DNA of 58,186 nucleotides from JANPBY01 sp031430645 (GCA_031430645.1 JANPBY010000113.1:1-58186); one strand, 5' to 3'. Positions 18,501 to 27,021 are shown, counted from the first letter of the stretch. Numbers and translations: made by a program. The notes: generated by a model not told the origin, from the sequence alone.

Positions 18501-20431
18501 GCCGCGAAGGCGCCCTCGAACAACCCCTTGCCGTCGGCAGCCCCGAAGGCGCTGCTCCCATGCGGGGCACGACTGTCGGCGCGCAGCCCGAAGTCATAGA
18601 GGTAGGCGGGATCAGCGTCTTGCCGCTCGATCGTGTAGGGCCGCTCATCGACCACCTCGACCCCGAGCCGCTGAAGCACGGGCAGCACCTCCGACAACGA
18701 GATCGGCTTGCCGAGGCTGAAGACCTTGAAGCGCCGCTCGTCGGGGCCGGCACCCAGCGGGCTGTAAAGGTTCAGCGCCATCGCGCCGACCTCCTCGAGC
18801 CCCTCGATCCGCCGGACATCAGAGACCGACGTACGCGCGGGGAACTCCTCCTTGTAGCCCTCGGGAAAGGCCTCGGAGTAGCGGCGCTGAAGGACGGCGG
18901 CCCGCTCCTCCCCGCACTGGTCGATCAGTGCATCGTTGAAGTCGTCCGACCAGTCGCGGGTGGCTTCAACGAGACGTGCCTCGAGCGCCTGCGCATCCAC
19001 CGTCGGCAGTGCTTCTCCGACCTTGACCCGGACCACGAAGTGCAACCGGGCCAGGACCGACTCCGAGACCCGAGCGGTGTAGTCGACGGTGTCACCGTCG
19101 AAGGCCTCGCGCAGGATGTCCTCGATGTCCAGCCGAGCAGCGGTCGTGTAGCGGTCCCGCGGAAGGTAGACCAAGCAGGACATGAAACGTCCGTAGACGT
19201 CGCGCCGCAGGAACAGTCTGGTCTGGCGACGCTCCTGCATCGCCAGGACCGCCATGGCGATCGGCAACAGCTCCTCCGCCGAGATCTGGAACAACTCGTC
19301 GCGTGGAGAGGTCTCCAACAGCTGGAGCAGATTCTTACCGGCGTGGCTCGCAGGGGCGAACCCCGATGCGTCGAGCACGTCGCGAACCTTGCGGCGGAGC
19401 ACCGGGACCCGAAGCACGCTCTCCGCATAGGCAGCCGACGTGAACAGTCCGAGGAAGCGCCGTTCGCCGGTCACCTCGCCGTGCCCGTCGAAGGTCTTGA
19501 CCCCGACGTAGTCGAGGTAGGCCGGCCGGTGGACCGTGGACCGCGAGTTCGCCTCGGTCAGCACGAGCAGCTTGGGCTCGCGGGCCTTGGCCCGTACCTC
19601 GGGTGGCAGCTTGTCGAAGGAGCTGGACATCCGCTGGTCCGCGCGCAAGATCCCCAGCCCCGAGCCAGGTGCGGCGACCAAGATGTCCTCACCATCGACG
19701 ACGGAGAGGGCGTACTCCCGGGCTCCCAGGAAAGTGAAGTGGTCGTCCACGAGCCAGTCGAGCAGCTCGCGCGCCTCAGCGACCTCGTCCACTGCGATGC
19801 CGACCGGCGGATTAGCAGACAAGTCGGAGGCGACTCCAGCGGCCGAGGAGCGCATCTTCGACCAGTCCTCCACCGCCTCGCGGATGTCTGAGAGCACCCG
19901 CCGCAACGCAGCGTCGATAGCCGCGAGCTCGCCTGGGTCGGTCACCCGGTCGATCTCGACGTGGATCCAGGACTCGAAGGCTGCCTCGGCCGGGCGTTCG
20001 CTCGCTGCCTCGTCGAGAACCTCGATCAAGTCCCCGGTGATGGTGCGGACGACCAACAGTTGCGGGTGGACCACAAGGTGGATGGACCGGCCCTCCTGGG
20101 CCAGCTCCGCCGCAACCGAGTCCACGAGGAAGGGCATGTCGTCGGTGACGACCTCGACGACCGCGTGGCCGGATGACCAGCCATGCTGCTCGACGGTAGG
20201 GGTGAACACCCGAACCCGGGCGGTGCCCTGCGGCCGACTCGTTGCGAGCTCGCGGTGGGAGTAGGCGGCGCCCGCGACATCCACGGGGTCCCGGCCAAGC
20301 AGATCCTCCGGCGCCACCCGTCGGTAATAGCGATGGAGGAAGGGCGTGTCTCCCGGAGCACCACCCGGTCCGGGCACACGTGCCGCACGATCGAGTAGTT
20401 CGGCCTTTGCATCGTCGAGCTTGCTGAGCAT
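15572..20431 (-). CDS. gdh: NAD-dependent glutamate dehydrogenase, large (~180 kDa) type
   Basis: A ~1619-residue enzyme of the GDH180 family, which oxidises glutamate to 2-oxoglutarate and ammonia with NAD+. N-terminal ACT-like regulatory region, then the catalytic dehydrogenase core with GLRWSDRREDFRTEVLGLVKAQ, VPVGAKGGFCPKR and the NAD-binding region around VAGVGDMSGDVFGNGML. I prefer ATG 20431, which has GGTGGA 7 nt upstream. The frame is open to a GTG at 20485, but that would place a perfect hairpin (20461-20482) inside the gene. Just downstream of pruA, so together they take P5C to 2-oxoglutarate. Confidence 0.93.
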   Translation of the reverse strand: MLSKLDDAKAELLDRAARVPGPGGAPGDTPFLHRYYRRVAPEDLLGRDPVDVAGAAYSHRELATSRPQGTARVRVFTPTVEQHGWSSGHAVVEVVTDDMPFLVDSVAAELAQEGRSIHLVVHPQLLVVRTITGDLIEVLDEAASERPAEAAFESWIHVEIDRVTDPGELAAIDAALRRVLSDIREAVEDWSKMRSSAAGVASDLSANPPVGIAVDEVAEARELLDWLVDDHFTFLGAREYALSVVDGEDILVAAPGSGLGILRADQRMSSSFDKLPPEVRAKAREPKLLVLTEANSRSTVHRPAYLDYVGVKTFDGHGEVTGERRFLGLFTSAAYAESVLRVPVLRRKVRDVLDASGFAPASHAGKNLLQLLETSPRDELFQISAEELLPIAMAVLAMQERRQTRLFLRRDVYGRFMSCLVYLPRDRYTTAARLDIEDILREAFDGDTVDYTARVSESVLARLHFVVRVKVGEALPTVDAQALEARLVEATRDWSDDFNDALIDQCGEERAAVLQRRYSEAFPEGYKEEFPARTSVSDVRRIEGLEEVGAMALNLYSPLGAGPDERRFKVFSLGKPISLSEVLPVLQRLGVEVVDERPYTIERQDADPAYLYDFGLRADSRAPHGSSAFGAADGKGLFEGAFAAIWSGKAESDGFNALVPRAGLTWRQAAVLRAYAKYLRQAGSTFSQEYVESCLQAHLPIARLLVRLFEARFDPSFSGDRAEFAEAIAEEISGELDEVASLDYDRILRSFLALIQATLRTNVFQPGADGMPKAYFSFKLDPQRVPDLPKPRPKFEIWVYSPRFEGVHLRFGRVARGGLRWSDRREDFRTEVLGLVKAQAVKNAVIVPVGAKGGFCPKRLPDPATDREAWLAEGIACYRSFISGLLDITDNLVENEVVPPAHVVRHDGDDPYLVVAADKGTATFSDIANGVSAEYGYWLGDAFASGGSVGYDHKVMGITARGAWESVKRHFRELSHDTQVQDFTVAGVGDMSGDVFGNGMLLSEHIELVAAFDHRHVFLDPTPDAARSFAERRRLFDLPRSSWADYDPALLSEGGGIFPRTAKSIPITAQVRTALGLGPDVSAMTPAELMKAILRAPVDLFWNGGIGTYVKASSESSAEVGDKANDSIRIDGSELRCRVVGEGGNLGFTQLGRIEASQHEVRINTDAIDNSAGVDTSDHEVNIKILLDQVVRAGDLTTKQRNELLASMTDDVAAHVLRDNYEQNVLLGNARVQAHPMLTVHQRFIRELERRGDLDRALEVLPTDAEIAERHAAGLGLTSPEFAVLVAYSKMTLAEDLLASGLPDEAWFDRALRGYFPPKIVELHGDRLAGHPLRREIVTTTVVNDLVNRGGITFSYRAAEETGATPVEIARAYSVIRAVFGLEEFWAQVEALDSKVPTAAQTALYLEARRLLDRATRWLLQARRSAVDVRVEIDHFAPVAELVPLVPSMLRGSELERLRVRQADFEALGVPTELARETAAKLDAFSLLEVVEIAAATGEGPETVGQVYFALSERFDVDRMLTRITKLPRDDRWSALARMALRYDLYSALASLTRSVQGAAPGETDPDVRLGIWEAANSEGLARAQGTLAEISHAETFDLATLSVALRTVRTLVPSGGYG

Positions 20432-20460
20432 CGTCGGTTCCACCACTCCGCAGACTGGTC

Positions 20461-20482
20461 CCGCGGACGCCGTTGTCCGCGG
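20461..20482. terminator. Hairpin between pruA and gdh
   Basis: CCGCGGAC, a 6-nt loop (GCCGTT), then GTCCGCGG: a perfect 8-bp stem just after the pruA stop on the minus strand. No U-tract follows, as is common in high-GC genomes. It may terminate or attenuate pruA transcripts before gdh, and it argues for the downstream gdh start. Confidence 0.55.
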
Positions 20483-20503
20483 CACTGAGGCTATCGGCCC
20501 GGG

Positions 20504-22135
20504 TCAGCCTTGGTGGGGGTGACGCGACTCCCGAGCCGGGACGAACGTCTCCTTGATCGAGCGGGTCGAGGTCCAGCGGAGCAGATTCTGCGGTGCGCCG
20601 GCCTTGTCGTTGGTGCCGCTGGCCCGACCGCCGCCGAAGGGCTGCTGTCCGACGACCGCACCCGTCGGCTTGTCATTGATGTAGAAGTTCCCTGCCGCGA
20701 ACCTGAGTTCCTCGGTGGCCGCAGCGACGACTGCCCGGTCCTGGGCGATGATCGAACCCGTCAGGGCGTACGGCGAGGCCGACTCCATCTGCCGCAACGT
20801 GGTCAGGTAGTCGGCGTCCTCATAGACGTGGACCGACAGGATCGGACCGAAGTACTCGGTCGTGAAGATCTCGTCCGTGGGATCGGTCCCGACCAGGACC
20901 GTGGGTCGGACGAAGAAGCCCTCGCTGTCGTCACACGTGCCACCGGCGAGCACGGAGATGGAGTCGGTGGCCTTGGCCCGGTCGAGGGCCGCGGACAATC
21001 GCGTGAAGGAACGCGCGTCGATGACTGCGCCCATGAAGTTCGACAAGTCCGTGGTCGGACCCATGGTCAGTGCGTCGACCTCGGCAGCGAGGTCGTCACG
21101 GATGACCTCCCAGAGACTGCGTGGCACGTACGCCCGCGAAGCGGCTGAACACTTCTGACCCTGGTACTCGAAGGACCCCCGCACCATCGCCGTACGCAGG
21201 ACATCGGCGTCGGCACTGGGATGGGCCATCACGAAGTCTTTGCCGCCGGTCTCCCCGACGATCCGCGGATAGGAGCGGTAGTTGGCGATGTTCTCCCCGA
21301 TGCGTCCCCAGATCAGCTGGAAGACCCGGGTTGATCCGGTGAAGTGGACGCCCGCGAAATCCGGGTCGGCGAGAACGACGTCCGTCACGGCGATCCCGTC
21401 ACCGGTCACCATGTTGATGACACCCGGCGGCAGACCGGCTTCCTCCAGCAACGCCATCAGGAAGTGCGCGGCGAACTGTTGGCTGTGCGCCGGCTTCCAG
21501 ACGACGGTGTTGCCCATGAGGGCCGGGGCGGTCGGCAGGTTGCCGGCGATAGCGGTGAAGTTGAAGGGCGTGACGGCATAGACGAAGCCTTCGAGGGGGC
21601 GGTGGTCGGTGCGGTTCCAGACCCCCACGGAGGAGGCGGGTTGCTCGGCGAGAATCTGCCGGCCGAACGCGACGTTGTAACGCCAGAAGTCGATGAGCTC
21701 GCAGGCGGCGTCGATCTCGGCCTGGAAAGCCGTCTTGGACTGGCCTAGCAAAGTGGCGCCGTTCAGGGTCTGCCGCCACGGCCCGGCCAGCAGATCGGCC
21801 GCCTTGAGGAAGACTGCCGCGCGGTCGTCGAAGGACAGCTCTCGCCACGGTCGAGCGGCCTCCTTGGCTGCCATCACGGCGGCTCGGGCGTCGTCGGACG
21901 TGGACTGGTGGGTCACGCCCAGGACATGGTGGCGGGCATGCGGCTGCACGATGTCGAGCGGACCACCCGAGGCCAGGCGACGATCCCCTCCGATGGCCAT
22001 CGTGAGCTGCAACGGCGTCGTCTGAAGTTCAGCGACCCGGGTTACCAGAGCCGAGCGCTCAGCGCTGCCGGGCGCATACAGCAGGACCGGTTCGTTGACC
22101 GGGTCGGGAACGCGGGTGACAGCGTCGAACGACAT
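20504..22135 (-). CDS. pruA: L-glutamate gamma-semialdehyde (P5C) dehydrogenase
   Basis: A 543-residue aldehyde dehydrogenase that oxidises P5C/glutamate semialdehyde to glutamate with NAD+. Features: FNFTAIAGNLPTAPALMGNTVVWKPA (cofactor site), GETGGKDFVMAHPSAD (general base Glu) and FEYQGQKCSAASRAYVP (catalytic Cys, with the QGQKCSA context of P5C dehydrogenases). ATG 22135 is preceded by TGGAGG and gives the usual ~543-residue length; an upstream open extension is unlikely. Second step of proline catabolism; proline dehydrogenase is not in this window. Confidence 0.95.
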   Translation of the reverse strand: MSFDAVTRVPDPVNEPVLLYAPGSAERSALVTRVAELQTTPLQLTMAIGGDRRLASGGPLDIVQPHARHHVLGVTHQSTSDDARAAVMAAKEAARPWRELSFDDRAAVFLKAADLLAGPWRQTLNGATLLGQSKTAFQAEIDAACELIDFWRYNVAFGRQILAEQPASSVGVWNRTDHRPLEGFVYAVTPFNFTAIAGNLPTAPALMGNTVVWKPAHSQQFAAHFLMALLEEAGLPPGVINMVTGDGIAVTDVVLADPDFAGVHFTGSTRVFQLIWGRIGENIANYRSYPRIVGETGGKDFVMAHPSADADVLRTAMVRGSFEYQGQKCSAASRAYVPRSLWEVIRDDLAAEVDALTMGPTTDLSNFMGAVIDARSFTRLSAALDRAKATDSISVLAGGTCDDSEGFFVRPTVLVGTDPTDEIFTTEYFGPILSVHVYEDADYLTTLRQMESASPYALTGSIIAQDRAVVAAATEELRFAAGNFYINDKPTGAVVGQQPFGGGRASGTNDKAGAPQNLLRWTSTRSIKETFVPARESRHPHQG

Positions 22136-22222
22136 GGCGTACGCCTCCAGGATCGGGCGCCGACCGTCTTCGTCGACGACCGGGCGCGGCCATCCTGGCA
22201 CGCCGGGAAGGTCGCGGCCGAC

Positions 22223-22654
22223 TCAGTCCGCGACGAGCGCCGGCAGTTCCTGGACGGCGTACCAGAGCAGGTCGAGGTCGTCGACGGTTCCAGCAGCAAC
22301 CCGATCCTGCGCTGCGGCTTCATCCACGTGCACCGACGCGATGGACGTCAGGGGCACCGACTCCCGCAGACGTACGACTGCCGCACCGAGCTCGGGCGCC
22401 GGCACGACCCAGGCTTCGGGTACGTCGGCCGCGAGCACGACCCGGCGGCGCGCCGTCGAAGGGTCAGCGGTCACGAGGGCAAGCGACAGCTCGGCCGCAT
22501 CGAGGAGGGCGTCATGTTCGAGGTCCTCCTCCTCGGAGGAGTCCACCGCGAGCCGGAGGTCTGCGGTCACGGCGGTTGCAACACCAACGTCGATGGACCC
22601 TTCGGCCAACAGTCGCGCCGCGGTCGTGAGCGTCGCGGGCAGATAGACGCGCAT
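22223..22654 (-). CDS. DUF6912-like conserved actinobacterial protein
   Basis: A 143-residue acidic soluble protein starting MRVYLPATL, with LEHDALLDAAELSLALVTADPSTARRRVVLAADVP and a C-terminal VPLTSIASVHVDEAAA. I recognise this pattern from the actinobacterial DUF6912 family, whose function is unknown. No catalytic motif or membrane segment is visible. It lies 2 nt after the patatin gene and upstream of pruA, so it is co-transcribed with lipid and proline genes; that is the only clue to its role. Confidence 0.7.
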   Translation of the reverse strand: MRVYLPATLTTAARLLAEGSIDVGVATAVTADLRLAVDSSEEEDLEHDALLDAAELSLALVTADPSTARRRVVLAADVPEAWVVPAPELGAAVVRLRESVPLTSIASVHVDEAAAQDRVAAGTVDDLDLLWYAVQELPALVAD

Positions 22655-22656
22655 CC

Positions 22657-23631
22657 TCAGGTGCTCCAGCTCAACTCGTCGTCCCGGGCCCGGCGCAGGG
22701 CGGCAGCACTGGTCCGGACCGAGGTCTCCAGGACGGCGATCCGCCTCGAGGGGTCCATCAGATTGCTGCCGATCCTTTCGAGATCTTCGCGTCCGGGGCC
22801 GAGCATCGTCACCGACCCACCTGCGCGCCTGACCTTGGCTGCCTCCCCGAGCATGCGACGGGTGACCGTACGCCGGAAAGCCCGCTCGACCCGGGCGGCC
22901 ACTCCGCCGGGCTGGTCGTAGTCGAAGGATGCCATCGGAGCGAGGACATAGATCTCATCCAGGTCCTGATCGGCGAGGAGGTCGACCGAGGTGGCCGAGC
23001 AGGTCCCGCCGTCGATGTAACGGCGGCCAGCGATGGTCACCGGGGCGTACCACGCGGGGATCGAGCAGGACGCGAGAACCGCCTCGGAGAGGCTGGTGGC
23101 AGGTGCTCCCGGACGGCCGAAGGCGACCCGACGACCGTTGTCGTAGTCCATGGCCACGATCCACAGGGAGGCGTGCGGAGACCACTCACCACTGGGGGTG
23201 ACGGCGTCCACCAGGTGAGGAACCGACCAGAGGGAACCTCTGCCTTGGGGCAGAAGCGAAGACATGACGGCCATCGGGGGCATCCGCCGCGGTTCGCGGA
23301 TTGCTTGAAAGAGCAGCCGACTCGAGCCGATGCCGGCCCGAGGTCGGCCCGGCAGCGCGCCGCCGGTCGCCTTGTCGTAGTCCAAGGTGTAGCCGGCCAG
23401 CGGACCTGCTGAGATCGCGCGGCCGAGCTGATGATCAAGCAGGTCAGCGACCGCGACCCCGGCGCCGAGCAGGGCTCCGATCACCGACCCTGCGGACGTC
23501 GCCACGATCACATCCGCGTCGCGTGCGTCGAAGCCCTCGACCTCTTCCAAGGCGCTCAACGCCCCGATGGTCCAGGCAGCGCCCAAGACTCCGCCCGCCC
23601 CGAGGACGATCCCCCGCCGCGGTCCCGGCAT
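22657..23631 (-). CDS. Patatin-like phospholipase/lipase
   Basis: A ~324-residue protein with the patatin catalytic dyad context: oxyanion loop GIVLGAGGVLGAAWTIGAL at the start, nucleophile elbow GXSXG-like ATSAGSVIGALL (~35-45), and DGG (IDGGTCSATSVDLL), whose Asp is the second dyad member. Start at ATG 23631, 2 nt after the WS/DGAT stop. Patatin enzymes hydrolyse phospholipids or acylglycerols. Next to a wax-ester/triacylglycerol synthase, turnover of stored neutral lipid or acyl-chain supply is plausible (inference). Confidence 0.88.
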   Translation of the reverse strand: MPGPRRGIVLGAGGVLGAAWTIGALSALEEVEGFDARDADVIVATSAGSVIGALLGAGVAVADLLDHQLGRAISAGPLAGYTLDYDKATGGALPGRPRAGIGSSRLLFQAIREPRRMPPMAVMSSLLPQGRGSLWSVPHLVDAVTPSGEWSPHASLWIVAMDYDNGRRVAFGRPGAPATSLSEAVLASCSIPAWYAPVTIAGRRYIDGGTCSATSVDLLADQDLDEIYVLAPMASFDYDQPGGVAARVERAFRRTVTRRMLGEAAKVRRAGGSVTMLGPGREDLERIGSNLMDPSRRIAVLETSVRTSAAALRRARDDELSWST

Positions 23632-23633
23632 CC

Positions 23634-25025
23634 TCAGCGCACCGAGTCGCGAAGCTCGTTCAGAGCGTCCACGAGGCATTGAGCGAGTACGTCGACGTCG
23701 GCCATCGCGTCCCGATCTGCATTCAGCCCGAAGTAGACGCCGCCGTCGTAAGACGTGAGCCCGATGCTCACGGCTTGCCCCTTGGCCAGCGGCACGACCG
23801 GATAGGCCGCTTCCATCCGCGCACCCGCGCTGTACAACGGGAACTGCGGCCCCGGCACGTTGGTCACGACGAGGTTGAACATTCGCCGGGAGAGCCCGCT
23901 GCCGAGCCGGGCACCCAAGGAGTGCAGTGTCGGTGGGGCGAAGCCGGCCAGGCCGACGAGGGCCTCAGCCCCGACAGACTGACCGGTCTCCTTGTGGGCT
24001 TGCATCGAGTACGACACCTGGTGCAGCCGCATGACCGCGCTCGGCTCACCGACCGGGAGGTCCACCAGATAGGAAGCGACGCGGTTGCCATGCTCACCCT
24101 GCTCGTTCTCCGAACGGACGCTGACCGGCACCATCGCGCGGACGACAGTCGCGCCGCCGACGGACTCGCCGCGGGTCATCAGCCAGGAACGCAGGCCGCC
24201 CGCTACGACGGCTAGGACCACGTCGTTGACTGTGCCGCCGTGCGCCTTGCGGATGGCCTTGAAGTCATCGAGGCGGGTGTCGGCGGTGGCATAACGGCGC
24301 TGCTCGCCGATGTCTGCGTTCAGCGGGCTGGAAGGCGCGGTGCGGGCGACCGTGCGCGCCATCGCCAGGACTCCGACCGCAGCGCCGGCCAGCCGGCCGG
24401 CCGTATGTCGCACGTCGCTCGTGGCCCCCTTGACGGCATCGAGAGCGCTGCTGGGCCGGCTGACGATGTCGCCGACCGCCCCAGCGAGGAGCTCCAACGA
24501 GGACGGCTCACTGGCCGGTCGCCAGGTGTCCGGAGGTGTCTCACGCGGCTCGGGGGTGATATCGAGGATTACCTGGCCGATGTCCACGGCACTGACTCCG
24601 TCGACCATCGCGTGGTGAGTCTTGGTGAGGATCGCGAACCGACCTCCCTCAAGGCCCTCAACGAGATACATCTCCCACAAGGGTCGGTTGCGGTCCAGGG
24701 GCCGGCTCATGATGCGACCGACCAAGTCGCGGAGCTGGGCGTCAGTGCCCGGCTTCGGCAGCGCCGAGCGGCGTACGTGATAGGTCACGTCGAAGTTCTC
24801 GTCATCGACCCAGACCGGGCTTGCGAGGTTTCCCGGGATCCACCGGATGCGCTGGCGGTAGCGCGGCACGTAGGCGATCCGTCGGCGGATGAGCCGCACC
24901 AGCCGGTCGTAGTCGAACCCGGTGTCCGGGAGGGTGAAGATCGCTACCCCGCCCACATGCATGGGGGTGGTCGACTCCTCGAGATAGAGGAACGACACAT
25001 CGAGGGCGTTGAGGCGGTCGGACAC
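23634..25025 (-). CDS. Wax ester synthase/diacylglycerol acyltransferase (WS/DGAT)
   Basis: A ~463-residue bifunctional acyltransferase that makes triacylglycerol or wax esters from acyl-CoA. Active-site motif HHxxxDG is present in KTHHAMVDGVSAVDIGQVI (~135), and the second conserved region NDVVLAVVAGGLRSWL and C-terminal NVPGP (TNVPGPQFPLYSAG) are present. GTG 25025 is chosen because NALDVSFLYLEESTTPMHVG is the usual N-terminus and CAGGAG lies upstream. First gene of the minus-strand run to gdh. Confidence 0.93.
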   Translation of the reverse strand: MSDRLNALDVSFLYLEESTTPMHVGGVAIFTLPDTGFDYDRLVRLIRRRIAYVPRYRQRIRWIPGNLASPVWVDDENFDVTYHVRRSALPKPGTDAQLRDLVGRIMSRPLDRNRPLWEMYLVEGLEGGRFAILTKTHHAMVDGVSAVDIGQVILDITPEPRETPPDTWRPASEPSSLELLAGAVGDIVSRPSSALDAVKGATSDVRHTAGRLAGAAVGVLAMARTVARTAPSSPLNADIGEQRRYATADTRLDDFKAIRKAHGGTVNDVVLAVVAGGLRSWLMTRGESVGGATVVRAMVPVSVRSENEQGEHGNRVASYLVDLPVGEPSAVMRLHQVSYSMQAHKETGQSVGAEALVGLAGFAPPTLHSLGARLGSGLSRRMFNLVVTNVPGPQFPLYSAGARMEAAYPVVPLAKGQAVSIGLTSYDGGVYFGLNADRDAMADVDVLAQCLVDALNELRDSVR

Positions 25026-25191
25026 GGGTGCGTTCACTCCTGGGAGCAGGTCGGCTGAACAGCGCACCACGTACGGCTGCGCGGGAACTCTCATCGTGTC
25101 ACGCACGTCGATCAGGAGGGCCCACCACGCCGCGCGGCGTGCTGGGCTTTACCCTGAGATCATCCATTTCGTAAGCCTGGAGTTCCTCAAC

Positions 25192-25608
25192 ATGCGTCGT
25201 ACGACCTCGGCACTGGTTCTTCTCGCAGCAGCGATCGTCCTGGTTGGTTGCGGCTCCTCGGGTGGGTCAGCCGCCCCTGTGACGTCGTTGACCCCGACCA
25301 GCGGCGCGACACCGACGCCGACCCCGACGCCCAGCGAATCCGCTGCCGGCCTCGAGGTCACGGTCGTCGGCAAGAAGGTCACCCCGGCCCCGGCCGCGAT
25401 CGAGGCGTCGCCTGGCGAGGAGTTCAGCCTCACGCTGACCACCGACCGCTCGGGTGAGGTGCACGTGCACGGGGCCGACCCGGAGTTCGAGACCGAGATC
25501 CAGCCTGGCACCAAGACCTACACGTTCACACTGACCTCCCAGCCCGGGGTCTATGAGGTCGAACTGCACGACCCGGACCTCCTGCTGTTCGAGATCAAGG
25601 TGCAGTGA
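25192..25608 (+). CDS. Cupredoxin-like lipoprotein
   Basis: A 138-residue secreted lipoprotein: signal peptide with lipobox LVGCGSS (Cys ~20), a Thr/Pro-rich spacer (TPTSGATPTPTPTPSES) and a ~80-residue beta-rich domain like a cupredoxin (PAAIEASPGEEFSLTLTTDRSGEVHVHG, ending in VYEVELHDPDLLLFEIKV). The HVHG and ELHD histidines could bind metal, but no classical type-1 copper Cys-His-Met set is seen. Its stop overlaps the GTG of the following membrane protein, so the two are coupled. A longer open frame upstream of ATG 25192 is unlikely to be used, because the signal peptide begins here. Confidence 0.8.
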   Translation: MRRTTSALVLLAAAIVLVGCGSSGGSAAPVTSLTPTSGATPTPTPTPSESAAGLEVTVVGKKVTPAPAAIEASPGEEFSLTLTTDRSGEVHVHGADPEFETEIQPGTKTYTFTLTSQPGVYEVELHDPDLLLFEIKVQ

Positions 25609-27008
25609 CGGGACTCCTCAGCTCGGGACTCCTCAGCTCCGTCGACCTCAGCTCGGGGCTCCTCAGCGCAGTCACCGACCTCGCGGTCCGGGTGGCCCAT
25701 GGCGTGGGCAACCGCAAGGACCTGCCAGTCCCGTTCGCGGCTGCCCTTGGGGGTGCGGTTGTCGCGCTGGTCGCCTCCTTCGTCGCCCTGGGTGCCCTCT
25801 GGAAGCAGCCGAGGCTCACCGGCGCCGCTGCGGGCCGACCACTCAGCCCAGCCCTGGCGGATGGACTGGACGCCGCGTGGTTTCGCTGGGTGTTGCGCGG
25901 TGTCGGCCTGGTCCTGACGGCGTGGTTCCTGCTGGCGCTGCTCCTCGGGCCGGACGACGCCCTCAACCCCGCCGCCGGGGTCCTCTACGTGCTCTTCTGG
26001 GTCGGGACGTTGGTGGTCGCGTCAGCGCTGCTGGGTCCGGTTTGGCGGATGCTCAACCCGCTACGGACCGTTCACCTGGTGGCTTGCCGCGTGTTGGTCC
26101 GCGACCCGGACCGCGCCATGGTTGTGCTTCCCGACCGCGTCGGCCAATGGCCGGCCGCGCTCGCAGTCCTGTCCTTCGGCTGGCTCGAGCTCGTGGCTCC
26201 CGATCGGGCGACGCTGCCGGTCCTGCGGATCTATCTCCTCGGCTACGTCGTGTGGGTCCTCGCCGGTGCCTTGGTGTTCGGGCGACGCTGGCTCGATGCG
26301 GCCGACGGCTTCGAAGTCGTGTCGACGTTGTACGGACGACTCTCGATGCTGGGCCGTCGCCGTGACGGCGTGCTCGTCACCCGCTCACCGCTTAATGGGA
26401 TCGCGGGGCTCGTGGCACTTCCGGGGACCGCCGCCGTGATCTGCGTGCTGCTCGGCACCACCGCCTACGACGGACTATCGAGCTCTCCCGCGTGGGCTGG
26501 CTGGGTCCAGTCCACCCCGTTCCCGACTGAGGTTGCAGCCACTTTTGCCTTGCTGGCAACGGTTGCGGTCGTCGGGGCGACGTACGTCCTCGCCACCCGG
26601 CTCTCCGGGCGACTGTCGGGAGTCCCGGGGCTCGAGGCTGCAATGCCGCGTCAGCTCGCTCATACGGTGGTGCCGATCGCCTTGGGCTATGCGATCGCGC
26701 ACTACTGGTCATTGCTCGTTGTCGTCGGCCAACAGACGATCAGCCGACTGTCCGACCCGTTGGGCACAGGGGCCGACTGGCTGGGAACCGCCGACCGCGG
26801 GATCTCCTACTGGCTGGTCGGCGCATCCACGGTGGCGACGATCCAGGTGGCTGCGGTGGTCCTGGGCCACGTCGTCGGTGTGGCGCTGGCCCACGACCGG
26901 ACTGTCGCGTTGGTGCCAGTTGATCGAGCCGTACGAGCGCAGCTCCCGGTGCTCCTCCTGATGGTGTTCTTCACCCTGGCCGGACTGACTCTGCTGTTCT
27001 CTTCCTAG
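25605..27008 (+). CDS. Polytopic membrane protein ('fenitrothion hydrolase'-like family)
   Basis: A 467-residue protein with about 10-11 predicted membrane helices. I recall close actinobacterial relatives being labelled 'fenitrothion hydrolase' by similarity to a large Burkholderia membrane protein; that label is doubtful and the physiological role is unknown. Conserved-looking features are PLRTVHLVACRV, GYAIAHYWSLLVVVGQQ and GHVVGVALAHDR, where His residues sit in or near helices. The first ~20 residues are a fourfold pentapeptide repeat (GLLSS type). Overlaps the cupredoxin-like lipoprotein by 4 bp; the pair probably works together at the membrane. Confidence 0.75.
   Translation: MTGLLSSGLLSSVDLSSGLLSAVTDLAVRVAHGVGNRKDLPVPFAAALGGAVVALVASFVALGALWKQPRLTGAAAGRPLSPALADGLDAAWFRWVLRGVGLVLTAWFLLALLLGPDDALNPAAGVLYVLFWVGTLVVASALLGPVWRMLNPLRTVHLVACRVLVRDPDRAMVVLPDRVGQWPAALAVLSFGWLELVAPDRATLPVLRIYLLGYVVWVLAGALVFGRRWLDAADGFEVVSTLYGRLSMLGRRRDGVLVTRSPLNGIAGLVALPGTAAVICVLLGTTAYDGLSSSPAWAGWVQSTPFPTEVAATFALLATVAVVGATYVLATRLSGRLSGVPGLEAAMPRQLAHTVVPIALGYAIAHYWSLLVVVGQQTISRLSDPLGTGADWLGTADRGISYWLVGASTVATIQVAAVVLGHVVGVALAHDRTVALVPVDRAVRAQLPVLLLMVFFTLAGLTLLFSS
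25610..25669 (+). repeat. 15-bp tandem repeat at the start of the membrane-protein gene
   Basis: Four consecutive 15-bp units based on GGGACTCCTCAGCTC; the first two are identical and the last two diverged. The unit is a multiple of three, so slippage would add or remove GLLSS pentapeptides without a frameshift. Confidence 0.85.
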
Positions 27009-27021
27009 GAGGTCGGATCAG

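Noticed and set aside
18560..19891. 443-codon plus-strand frame
   Set aside because: Antisense to the NAD-glutamate dehydrogenase gene, no domain visible.
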